The notes beneath the pieces were generated by a model that did not search any database, was not told the DNA's origin, and worked only from the letters and a program-made list of their open reading frames with translations. The translations under genes were made by a program, and so were the position numbers. Source: Methylophilaceae bacterium (GTDB lineage Bacteria > Pseudomonadota > Gammaproteobacteria > Burkholderiales > Methylophilaceae). Taken from it: DNA of 12,698 bases. The stretch spans positions 1 to 12,698 of the forward strand of contig JANYIK010000076.1 in NCBI GenBank assembly GCA_025362115.1, read 5' to 3'. Every line of letters starts with the position of its first letter. The stretch's first letter is position 1. Shown here in pieces: positions 5,783 to 12,698 of this stretch.

Positions 5783-7249
5783 ATGTCACTTAAACTCAGC
5801 AAGCCAGTCTTGCTAAAACAAGCCTCATGCCTGCTTGCAGGCCAGTGGCAGCCTGCCGATTCAGGCGCTACTTTCGCTATCACCAACCCCGCCAACGGTG
5901 AAACTATCGCCCAAGTGCCGCGTATGGGACGCGCTGAGACTGAGCGCGCCATTGCCGCGAGCCAGGTTGCGCAACAATCGTGGAAGAACCTCACCGCCAA
6001 AGCCCGCGCCGCCATGCTCAAACGCTGGTTTGACCTAATCGTCGCCAATACCGAAGACTTGGCGAAAATTCTCACCGCCGAACAAGGTAAACCTTTGAGT
6101 GAAGCGCGTGGCGAGGTTGCCTATGGTGCAAGCTTCATCGAGTGGTTTGCCGAAGAGGCCAAGCGCGTTTACGGCGAGACCATTCCAGCTCCCATGACCG
6201 ATCGCCGCTTGCTGGTGATTAAACAACCCATAGGGGTCACCGCCGCGATTACGCCGTGGAATTTCCCCATCGCCATGATTGCCCGCAAAGTCGCGCCTGC
6301 ATTAGCTGCGGGTTGCACCATGATCGTCAAACCTGCCGAGCAAACTCCGCTGTCGGCTTTTGCCTTGGCTGTACTGGCAGAGGAGGCAGGCATTCCGGCG
6401 GGCGTGTTGCAAGTGATTACGGGTGATGCCCGCGAAATAGGCGCGGCGTTGTGTGCAAGTCCGGTAGTGACCAAGCTCTCATTCACCGGCTCAACCGAAG
6501 TCGGGCGGATTTTGATGCGCCAATGCGCCGACACCATCAAGAAACTGTCGTTAGAACTCGGCGGCAACGCACCGTTTATCGTGTTTGATGACGCGGATTT
6601 GGATGCGGCAGTGGAGGGCGCGATGATCAGCAAATTTAGAAATGCAGGCCAAACTTGCGTCTGTGCCAACCGCTTGTTTGTACAGGACGGTGTGTTTGAT
6701 GCCTTTGCCGAGAAACTGGCACTAAAAGTCAGTCAGTTAAAGGTTGGAGATGGTGCAGAGGAGGGCGTGACGCAAGGGCCATTGATAGACCAGGCTGCGA
6801 TTGAAAAAGTCGAAAGCCATATTGCGGATGCCGCTGCCAAAGGCGCTAAGCTGGTACAAGGCGGTAAGCGTCATGCACTAGGTGGCACTTTCTTTGAGCC
6901 CACGGTACTTGCCGATGTCAGCCCAGATGCGCTGATTTTCAAAGAAGAAACTTTTGGTCCTGTTGCGCCACTGTTCAGATTCAAAACGGACGACGAAGTG
7001 ATTGAGTTGGCTAACTGTACCGAATTCGGTTTGGCATCCTATTTTTATAGTCGCGATATTGGTCGCATTTGGCGTGTTGCAGAAGCCCTGGAATATGGCA
7101 TGGTGGGCGTAAATACTGGCATGATCTCGAACGAAGTCGCGCCTTTCGGTGGGGTTAAACAATCTGGATTGGGGCGTGAAGGTTCGCACCACGGGATTGA
7201 TGAATACTTGGAATTGAAATACATCGCAATGGCGGGGTTGGATCAATGA
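5783..7249 (+). CDS. gabD: succinate-semialdehyde dehydrogenase
   Basis: This enzyme oxidises succinate semialdehyde from the GabT reaction to succinate in the cytoplasm, the last step of the pathway. From the ATG at 5783 it has 488 residues, close to E. coli GabD (482), with the same N-terminal style (KQASCLLAGQW). Seen directly: oxyanion-hole N160 in TPWNFP, general base E258 in LELGGNAP, catalytic C292 in GQTCVCANR, and EETFGPV near residue 395. C294 makes a CxC pair like the one forming a redox-switch disulfide in human SSADH. The cofactor segment reads KPAEQTP with K183 and E186. E. coli GabD has serine at the second site and uses NADP+, so NAD+ preference is plausible here. The stop overlaps the puuC start by 4 bases. 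A glutarate-semialdehyde dehydrogenase role (lysine or 5-aminovalerate breakdown) is the main alternative. Confidence 0.86.
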   Translation: MSLKLSKPVLLKQASCLLAGQWQPADSGATFAITNPANGETIAQVPRMGRAETERAIAASQVAQQSWKNLTAKARAAMLKRWFDLIVANTEDLAKILTAEQGKPLSEARGEVAYGASFIEWFAEEAKRVYGETIPAPMTDRRLLVIKQPIGVTAAITPWNFPIAMIARKVAPALAAGCTMIVKPAEQTPLSAFALAVLAEEAGIPAGVLQVITGDAREIGAALCASPVVTKLSFTGSTEVGRILMRQCADTIKKLSLELGGNAPFIVFDDADLDAAVEGAMISKFRNAGQTCVCANRLFVQDGVFDAFAEKLALKVSQLKVGDGAEEGVTQGPLIDQAAIEKVESHIADAAAKGAKLVQGGKRHALGGTFFEPTVLADVSPDALIFKEETFGPVAPLFRFKTDDEVIELANCTEFGLASYFYSRDIGRIWRVAEALEYGMVGVNTGMISNEVAPFGGVKQSGLGREGSHHGIDEYLELKYIAMAGLDQ

Positions 7250-8739
7250 AAGATTCTGTGATTAATTGGCATGACAGGGCGAAACATCTCACGATTGACG
7301 GCCGTGCCGTGATTGATGGCAAACGTGTGCATGCGAAGGATGGTAGTACTTTCGAGTGTTTTTCACCGATTGATAACCGCAAACTTTGCGACGTTGCCAG
7401 TGGCAAGGCCGCTGATATTGATTTGGCCGTCATCGCTGCCCGTACTGCGTTTAATGACCGCCTCTGGGCTGGATTACCACCTCGTGAGCGCAAGCAGGCC
7501 ATGATTAGATTTGCCGATTTGCTCATTCAGAATAAAGAGGAGTTGGCCCTGTTAGAGACGCTGGACATGGGAAAGCCCATCACCGCCAGCCTCAATGTGG
7601 ATGTGAATTCCGCTGCCAATAGTCTGCGCTGGTTTGGTGAGGCGATAGATAAAGTCTACGACGAAATCGCTCCTACCGCCGACCATACCTTGGCGATGAT
7701 TACGCGTGAACCTCTAGGCGTGGTAGGCGCTATCGTGCCGTGGAATTACCCGATACTCATGGCCTGCTGGAAAATAGCGCCAGCACTGGCTTCCGGCAAT
7801 AGTGTGGTACTGAAGCCTTCTGAAAAGTCACCGTTGACCGCTTTGCGTTTGGGCGATTTGGCGCTGGAAGCTGGTATCCCCAAAGGCGTATTGAACGTGG
7901 TTCCAGGCTTTGGCCCTGATGCGGGCACGCCGCTTGCAATGCATATGGATGTGGATTGCATTGCCTTTACTGGCTCCACCGGGGTGGGAAAGAAAATACA
8001 AGTGATGGCGGGGCAAAGCAACCTCAAGCGCGCATGGTGCGAGCTGGGTGGAAAATCTCCCAATATCGTGTTCGCTGATTGTCCTGATATAGATAGAGCC
8101 GCCGCCGCGTCAGCCGGATCGATTTTCTACAATCAGGGCGAAAGTTGTAATGCGCCTTCACGCTTGTTGGTCGAGCGTTCCATCAAGGATGAGTTCGTTA
8201 AAAAATTGTTGCAGCATTTACCCGAATATCAGCCTGGCGACCCCTTAGATGTTAGCACCACGATGGGGGCTATGGTGGATTGTAGGCAGATGGAGAACGT
8301 TTTGAAGTATATCGCCAGCGGCAAACAGCAGGGCGCAAAACTGTGTGCTGGCGGTGAGCGGGCACGTAGCGAGACGGGTGGTTTTTATGTCAATCCAACG
8401 GTATTTGATGAAGTGACCAACGATATGACTATTGCCAGTGAGGAAATATTCGGTCCGGTGCTCTCTATCATCACCTTTGATACGCAGGAAGAAGCCATAC
8501 GCATAGCCAACGACACGCTATATGGCTTGGCCGCAGCGGTTTGGACGCGAGATATTAACCGTGCACATCTGGTAGCGCGGGCATTACGAGCGGGGACTGT
8601 ACATGTGAACAGTTACGACGAGGATGATATCACCGTGCCGTTTGGAGGCTATAAGCAAAGTGGTAATGGGCGCGATAAGTCCTTACACGCATTGGAAAAA
8701 TATACAGAACTAAAAACTACCTGGATAAGATTAAATTAA
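7246..8739 (+). CDS. puuC: 4-aminobutyraldehyde / gamma-glutamyl-aminobutyraldehyde dehydrogenase
   Basis: This enzyme oxidises 4-aminobutanal to GABA, or the gamma-glutamyl form to gamma-glutamyl-GABA, linking SpuC to GabT. The 497 residues match E. coli PuuC (495) and Pseudomonas KauB. Its C-terminus, with VPFGGYKQSGNGRDKS followed by HALEKYTELK, is almost the PuuC ending. Catalytic residues are present: the asparagine of VPWNYP, general base E266 in CELGGKSP and nucleophile C301 in NQGESCNAP. The cofactor segment KPSEKSP carries E193, favouring NAD+. The start overlaps gabD as ATGA. Only a weak G-rich stretch precedes it, so it probably depends on coupled translation. A 44-base A/T-rich gap follows before gabT. 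The enzyme may act in either the transaminase or the glutamylated route. No puuB or puuD is visible in the window, so the first is favoured. Confidence 0.86.
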   Translation: MKDSVINWHDRAKHLTIDGRAVIDGKRVHAKDGSTFECFSPIDNRKLCDVASGKAADIDLAVIAARTAFNDRLWAGLPPRERKQAMIRFADLLIQNKEELALLETLDMGKPITASLNVDVNSAANSLRWFGEAIDKVYDEIAPTADHTLAMITREPLGVVGAIVPWNYPILMACWKIAPALASGNSVVLKPSEKSPLTALRLGDLALEAGIPKGVLNVVPGFGPDAGTPLAMHMDVDCIAFTGSTGVGKKIQVMAGQSNLKRAWCELGGKSPNIVFADCPDIDRAAAASAGSIFYNQGESCNAPSRLLVERSIKDEFVKKLLQHLPEYQPGDPLDVSTTMGAMVDCRQMENVLKYIASGKQQGAKLCAGGERARSETGGFYVNPTVFDEVTNDMTIASEEIFGPVLSIITFDTQEEAIRIANDTLYGLAAAVWTRDINRAHLVARALRAGTVHVNSYDEDDITVPFGGYKQSGNGRDKSLHALEKYTELKTTWIRLN

Positions 8740-8783
8740 ATTGATATTAAACAAATAAATATTGAATTATTGAGAGATTTTAC

Positions 8784-10076
8784 ATGAATACAATGAGTGA
8801 TAAAGTGATCAGTAATAAATCCTTACACGAGCGCCGTCTAGCCTCAACTCCGCGTGGCATTGGCGTGATGGCCAGCTTCTTTATCGAGCGCGCGCTGAAT
8901 GCGGAGGTGTGGGATGTGGAAGGTCGGCGCTACATTGATTTTGCCGGTGGCATCGCAGTATTGAATACCGGGCATCGTCACCCCAAATTGGTAGCCGCTG
9001 TGCAAGCGCAACTGGAGCGTTTTACGCATACCTGTTACCAAGTGTTGCCGTATGAAAGTTACGTGACCTTGGCTGAGCGCATTAATGCGCTGACGCCGGG
9101 TAATTACCCAAAGAAGACCGCATTTTTCTCCAGTGGTGCTGAAGCGGTAGAAAATGCGGTCAAAATCGCCCGTGCCTATACGAACAGACCTGGAGTGATC
9201 GCTTTTTCTGGCGCTTTTCACGGGCGCACCATGATGGGCTGTGCGCTCACGGGCAAGGTAGTGCCTTACAAAATCGGTTTCGGGCCATTCCCTTCCGAGA
9301 TATACCATGTGCCGTTTCCTGTTGATCTGCACGGGGTAAGTGTTGCAGATGCGATGGATGCGCTGCATTTGTTATTCAAAGCCGATATTGATCCCAGGCG
9401 TGTCGCTGCGATCATCATTGAACCAGTGCAGGGCGAAGGCGGTTTTTATGTCACGCCACCAGAGTTGATGCGCGCATTACGTGTTTTATGTGATGAGCAC
9501 GGCATGTTGTTGATTTATGACGAAATCCAAACTGGATTTGGTCGTACCGGGAAAATGTTTGCTGCGGAACATTACGACGTGCTGCCAGACATCATCACCA
9601 TGGCTAAGAGTTTAGCGGGCGGGACTACATTGTCTGCCGTGAGTGGTAAAGCGGAAGTGATGGATGGCCCAGTACCCGGTGGATTGGGCGGAACATATGC
9701 AGGCAACCCACTCGCGATTGCGGCGGCACATGCCGTATTGGATATTATTGAAGAAGAGCAATTGGTCGCGCGTTCCAATTATTTAGGCGAAAAACTCACC
9801 AAAAGACTTAAGATCGCTCAAGCCAAAACGCCTGCGCTGAAAGATGTGCGAGGTCTGGGTTCGATGATTGCTGTCGAATTCTATGATCCCGAGACTGGCG
9901 AACCTTCCACAGAAATCTGCAAACGTGTGCAGCAAGCTGCGCTGGAAGAGGGCTTGATACTCCTTACTTGCGGCATTTATACCAATGCCATCCGTTTTCT
10001 GTATCCACTGACCACTGAAGACGCAGTGTTTGATGAAGCGCTCGATATTATCGATCGCGCACTGGCCAAGGCCTAA
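8784..10076 (+). CDS. gabT: 4-aminobutyrate (GABA) aminotransferase
   Basis: This enzyme transfers the amino group of GABA to 2-oxoglutarate, giving succinate semialdehyde and glutamate. The 430 residues match E. coli GabT (426), and long stretches are nearly the same, including VWDVEGRRYIDFAGGIAVLN and GGLGGTYAGNP. PLP-site residues: SSGAEAVENA near 116-125, FHGRT near 147-151, EPVQGEGG near 213-220, D246 in YDEIQTGFGRTG, and Schiff-base K275 in MAKSLAGG. The D-to-K spacing is the same 29 residues as in the window's other aminotransferase. The start is less certain: only a weak GAGAGA precedes the ATG at 8784, and a second ATG follows at 8793. GabT enzymes also accept 5-aminovalerate. It differs clearly from the SpuC-type protein at 4-1398, so the pair serve different steps. 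Confidence 0.88.
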   Translation: MNTMSDKVISNKSLHERRLASTPRGIGVMASFFIERALNAEVWDVEGRRYIDFAGGIAVLNTGHRHPKLVAAVQAQLERFTHTCYQVLPYESYVTLAERINALTPGNYPKKTAFFSSGAEAVENAVKIARAYTNRPGVIAFSGAFHGRTMMGCALTGKVVPYKIGFGPFPSEIYHVPFPVDLHGVSVADAMDALHLLFKADIDPRRVAAIIIEPVQGEGGFYVTPPELMRALRVLCDEHGMLLIYDEIQTGFGRTGKMFAAEHYDVLPDIITMAKSLAGGTTLSAVSGKAEVMDGPVPGGLGGTYAGNPLAIAAAHAVLDIIEEEQLVARSNYLGEKLTKRLKIAQAKTPALKDVRGLGSMIAVEFYDPETGEPSTEICKRVQQAALEEGLILLTCGIYTNAIRFLYPLTTEDAVFDEALDIIDRALAKA

Positions 10077-10080
10077 GGGA
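10075..10080 (+). promoter_or_regulatory. ribosome binding site of the GS-family gene, overlapping the gabT stop
   Basis: AAGGGA overlaps the gabT stop codon (10074-10076) and lies 7 bases before the ATG at 10088. It ties translation of the glutamine-synthetase-family gene to gabT and argues for membership in the same operon. Confidence 0.55.
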
Positions 10081-10087
10081 AACCATC

Positions 10088-11446
10088 ATGAATATGGCTA
10101 CAAAACAACCTGAAACAGTTGAAAGCGTAAAGGCGCGTCTTGCTGCTGCTGGCGTGCACACCGTTATCGCCCAATTCGTTGATATTCATGGTTCTGCCAA
10201 GGGTAAATATATCCCGCTGGCGCATCTGGATGACATCATTGCCCCCGGTGTTGGTTTTGCCGGACCATCCATATGGGGCACGGGATTGCCACGCAGTGGA
10301 CCACGCTCGGAATATTACGGTCAGGGTGAACTGGCCACCATACAGCCGCTGCCTTGGATGCCGGGATATGCCCGTATCGTGTGTGATGGTGTGGTGCATG
10401 ATGAACCATTCGATAACTGTTCCAGACGTGTATTGAAACGTCAGGTTGCAAGGCTTGCAGAACGTGGCTGGACGCTGAATGTGGGCATAGAACCAGAATT
10501 CTTTCTGGTGACGACGGATGAGAATGGCCGGCCGGTGGCTTGCGATGAGGCTGATACGCTAGATAAGCCATCCTATGACCTCAAGGCGCTGGCAAGAGTG
10601 AGTGGCGTATTGCACAAACTGGAAACAGGTCTCACCGAATGCGGTTTCGACGTATTCCAGATCGACCACGAAGATGCCAGCGGGCAGTATGAGCTCAACT
10701 ATCACTACAGCGATGCCTTAACGGCGGCGGATCGCTTTATCCTGTTCAAGATGGCAGCAGATTACATCGCCGAAGAATCCGGCCTGACCTTCACCCTGAT
10801 GCCTAAACCTTTCCCGGACAGGCCGGGCAGTGGTTTGCATCTGCATTTGTCGCTCACCGATGTGTCAGGTAAGGCGGTGATGGCGGACAAATCAGACTCA
10901 CATGGTTTATCGCAAATCGGGCATCAATGTATCGCCGGTATGCTGGCGCATAGTCCTGCATTAGCGGCATTTCACACCCCAACGGTCAATTCCTATAAAC
11001 GTCTGGTGATAGGGCGTTCGCTGTCTGGCACTACCTGGGCACCGGCACATATTGCTTGGGGTAACAATAATCGCACCACCGTGGCACGTGTTGTAGCCGG
11101 TCGGCTTGAATTTCGCTTGTCAGACGGTAGCAGCAACATCTATGCGGTACTGGCCTCTACTATCGCTGCCATGCTGGATGGTGTAGATAAGCAACTTGCG
11201 CCACCTGCACCTATTGATGAAGATGTCTATGAATGGGAGGATGCCGAATTTGTGGAACGCGGCGTGCAGGCATTGCCGCAAACCTTGGGCGAAGCACTCA
11301 ATGCGTTGAGCAAAGATAAGGTGTTAGCGAATGCCATGGGTGATGATTATGTGGCCGAATATTTGGCCATCAAAAAACCGGAATGGATTGATTACTGTCG
11401 TTCTGTGAGCGATTGGGAATACAAGCGTAACCTCACCTGGCCTTGA
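10088..11446 (+). CDS. glnT: type III glutamine-synthetase-family ligase (GlnT / GmaS / PuuA-like)
   Basis: This is an ATP-dependent ligase that joins glutamate to an amine through a gamma-glutamyl phosphate. The 452 residues resemble the GlnT and gamma-glutamylmethylamide synthetase (GmaS) branch (about 435-450). Seen directly: an N-terminal beta-grasp domain with AQFVDIHGSAKGKYIP, metal-site glutamates E135 and E137 (GIEPEFFLV), E195 and E202 in the HEDASGQYELNY segment, H251 and H253 in GSGLHLHLS, R305 after NSYK, R329 in NNNRTT, and E341 and R343 in RLEFRL. The adenylylation tyrosine motif of housekeeping GlnA is not kept (DVYEWE around Y381), so GlnE control is unlikely. It is the last gene of the array, 11 bases after gabT. 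The amine could be ammonia, methylamine or putrescine. The N-terminal half looks most like GmaS to me, while the context points to polyamines. The family is certain but the substrate is not. Confidence 0.75.
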   Translation: MNMATKQPETVESVKARLAAAGVHTVIAQFVDIHGSAKGKYIPLAHLDDIIAPGVGFAGPSIWGTGLPRSGPRSEYYGQGELATIQPLPWMPGYARIVCDGVVHDEPFDNCSRRVLKRQVARLAERGWTLNVGIEPEFFLVTTDENGRPVACDEADTLDKPSYDLKALARVSGVLHKLETGLTECGFDVFQIDHEDASGQYELNYHYSDALTAADRFILFKMAADYIAEESGLTFTLMPKPFPDRPGSGLHLHLSLTDVSGKAVMADKSDSHGLSQIGHQCIAGMLAHSPALAAFHTPTVNSYKRLVIGRSLSGTTWAPAHIAWGNNNRTTVARVVAGRLEFRLSDGSSNIYAVLASTIAAMLDGVDKQLAPPAPIDEDVYEWEDAEFVERGVQALPQTLGEALNALSKDKVLANAMGDDYVAEYLAIKKPEWIDYCRSVSDWEYKRNLTWP

Positions 11447-11462
11447 TTCCATGCCCAGAAAC

Positions 11463-12665
11463 TCAGTCGTCGGGAGAGTGTTTGAGCAATACCACCGCAA
11501 GCACCAATGTTACAGCTAGTTGCTGCCAGAACAGGCTGCTAATACCGATGTGGCTGACGATAAAACCTGCTAAAACCGGCCCTGCTGCGGAAAACAGGGT
11601 GTAAATAATGGAAACCTGCCTGACGCGGCTGGTTAATTCAGCGCCGACACTATGCTGTGTTGCCCACACCAGACCCAGTGTCAACAAACCCGCTGTGGCG
11701 CCACCCAGAATGAACATGGAAAACGCCAAGGCTTGCAAAGTGGTGTCATAACCCAAAGCCAGTAATACCGATAAAGCTGCGAACAGGGCGCATAGCTTAG
11801 ATGTCCACAGAACCCCCTTATGGTCTGCCAGCCAACCGATCGGGAACTGGCAGACCATAGCCCCTACACCCAGGATGGTAAACAGCCATGCACTGTCTGT
11901 GCTAGTGAAACCAGCATGAGTGCTGTAAACAGGCAGCAGCGCTAACAAACTGCCTTCGACCACTCCTCCAAGTCCTGCAATCAATGCACCAAACCCCATC
12001 CAGTAGATTAGTTTTTGGTGAATTCCAAGTTTACTTTTACTCAATGAGAAGTTTGATTTTGAGACTCTTGAATGTTGCTCATTAGCGGCTTTGTCCACAG
12101 CGGGTAGCGTGACCGCTAAAAAGAGCGGGATCGCGGCCATGCTGACGACAGCGGCTGAGAGCCAGAATGCAGTGGGTTTGATAGCGCCGAGTGCGACGAT
12201 GATGAGTGGGCCAGCCACTGCGGCGACGCCAATCAAGGTTTCATGGATGCCGACAATACGTCCACGTGCATTGGCTGGCGCAAGCCGGTATAGCCAGGTT
12301 TCATTGGCGATCCAGCGCAAGCCCAGCCCAAAACCTATCACGGCAGCGGGGAATGACCACCAATTCCAGTTCAGAATGGGAATCGCTGCAAAGCTGATGG
12401 AACTTATTGCCAGGCCTGCCAGTACCGTCATGCGATAGCCCAGCCAGCGGGTAAGTTGCCCAGCCACCAAAAGACCCGCCAGCATCCCCACCCACAGCGC
12501 GGAGGAGGTGATGCCTATGAGTTGCGGAGATGCGCCCCGTACTTCAAGCGCGATCGGCAGCAATGTCGTGCCTATCCCGTACTGGCCGATTTGTGAGAGT
12601 ACGGATACGGCATTGAGCGCGACGATACTGGTGGTGCGCTGAGAGGAGGAGAGGCTTTCTGGCAT
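11463..12665 (-). CDS. MFS transporter, YcaD-like
   Basis: This is an inner-membrane secondary transporter of the major facilitator superfamily; its substrate is unknown. The 400 residues contain about twelve hydrophobic helices in two halves joined by a polar loop near residues 188-217, rich in serine and lysine (SKSNFSLSKSK). The loop after helix 2 carries a motif A-like GQLTRWLGYRMT, and the matching loop after helix 8 has GWLADHKGV, the duplicated MFS hallmark. The segment RWIANETWLYRLAPANARGR and the following GIHETLIGV resemble the E. coli YcaD group. No clear Shine-Dalgarno precedes the ATG, so the start is uncertain. A TATAAA-like stretch lies about 20 bases upstream near the window edge. 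The gene converges on the ligase gene, with only 16 bases between stop codons and no terminator hairpin. It need not belong to the polyamine pathway. Confidence 0.78.
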   Translation of the reverse strand: MPESLSSSQRTTSIVALNAVSVLSQIGQYGIGTTLLPIALEVRGASPQLIGITSSALWVGMLAGLLVAGQLTRWLGYRMTVLAGLAISSISFAAIPILNWNWWSFPAAVIGFGLGLRWIANETWLYRLAPANARGRIVGIHETLIGVAAVAGPLIIVALGAIKPTAFWLSAAVVSMAAIPLFLAVTLPAVDKAANEQHSRVSKSNFSLSKSKLGIHQKLIYWMGFGALIAGLGGVVEGSLLALLPVYSTHAGFTSTDSAWLFTILGVGAMVCQFPIGWLADHKGVLWTSKLCALFAALSVLLALGYDTTLQALAFSMFILGGATAGLLTLGLVWATQHSVGAELTSRVRQVSIIYTLFSAAGPVLAGFIVSHIGISSLFWQQLAVTLVLAVVLLKHSPDD

Positions 12666-12698
12666 CGTGATTTTTGGTTTTTATATTGTCATTCCGGC

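Noticed and set aside
6169..6669. 166-codon open frame on the minus strand inside gabD
   Set aside because: It is antisense to conserved dehydrogenase sequence that includes the catalytic residues, and has no protein-family features.
8844..9368. 174-codon open frame on the minus strand inside gabT
   Set aside because: It lies wholly opposite a well-conserved aminotransferase, shows no recognisable motif, and is expected by chance from the codon pattern of the true gene.
10088..11446. Housekeeping glutamine synthetase GlnA
   Set aside because: The adenylylation motif around the C-terminal tyrosine is not kept, and the sequence fits the type III/GmaS branch better.
11463..12665. Drug-efflux or dedicated putrescine exporter
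   Set aside because: MFS membership is clear, but nothing in the sequence points to a substrate, and opposite orientation gives no operon link.
1..12698. CRISPR array, tRNA/rRNA gene, insertion sequence or phage/defence system
   Set aside because: I saw no regularly spaced repeats, cloverleaf, transposase-like protein or defence-type domain on either strand.

Overview
The window is a proteobacterial chromosome segment with mid-range G+C and tightly packed genes. The protein families and the Pseudomonas-spu-like gene order suggest a beta- or gammaproteobacterium. I cannot place it further from sequence alone; a methylotrophic or Nitrosomonadales-type betaproteobacterium is only a guess. Nine genes run on the plus strand from the left edge to about 11.45 kb. 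One minus-strand gene faces them at the right end. No gene-free stretch exceeds about 200 bases. I see no RNA gene, CRISPR array, insertion sequence, phage gene or plasmid gene.

Layout: a class III putrescine-type aminotransferase (spuC-like, 4-1398) is followed by a 201-base gap holding a 78-base foldback repeat and a well-formed sigma-54 promoter. Next comes a complete putrescine-type ABC importer: binding protein potF, ATPase potG and permeases potH and potI (1600-5687). A GC-rich hairpin separates potF from the other transporter genes. The catabolic block follows: succinate-semialdehyde dehydrogenase gabD, aminobutyraldehyde dehydrogenase puuC/kauB, GABA aminotransferase gabT and a type III glutamine-synthetase-family ligase (5783-11446). 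A convergent MFS transporter gene closes the window (11463-12665).

Together these genes describe a route from external putrescine to central metabolism. PotFGHI imports putrescine, SpuC converts it to 4-aminobutanal, PuuC oxidises that to GABA, GabT transfers the amino group to 2-oxoglutarate, and GabD oxidises succinate semialdehyde to succinate. Both nitrogens end up in amino acids and the carbon enters the TCA cycle. The sigma-54 promoter fits control by nitrogen supply.

I found no clearly new system. The points most worth a second look are the substrate of the glutamine-synthetase-like enzyme (ammonia, methylamine or putrescine), the foldback element next to the sigma-54 promoter, a cofactor-pocket glutamate suggesting that GabD uses NAD+ rather than NADP+, and a nine-residue-period duplication in PotG whose copies differ only at silent positions.
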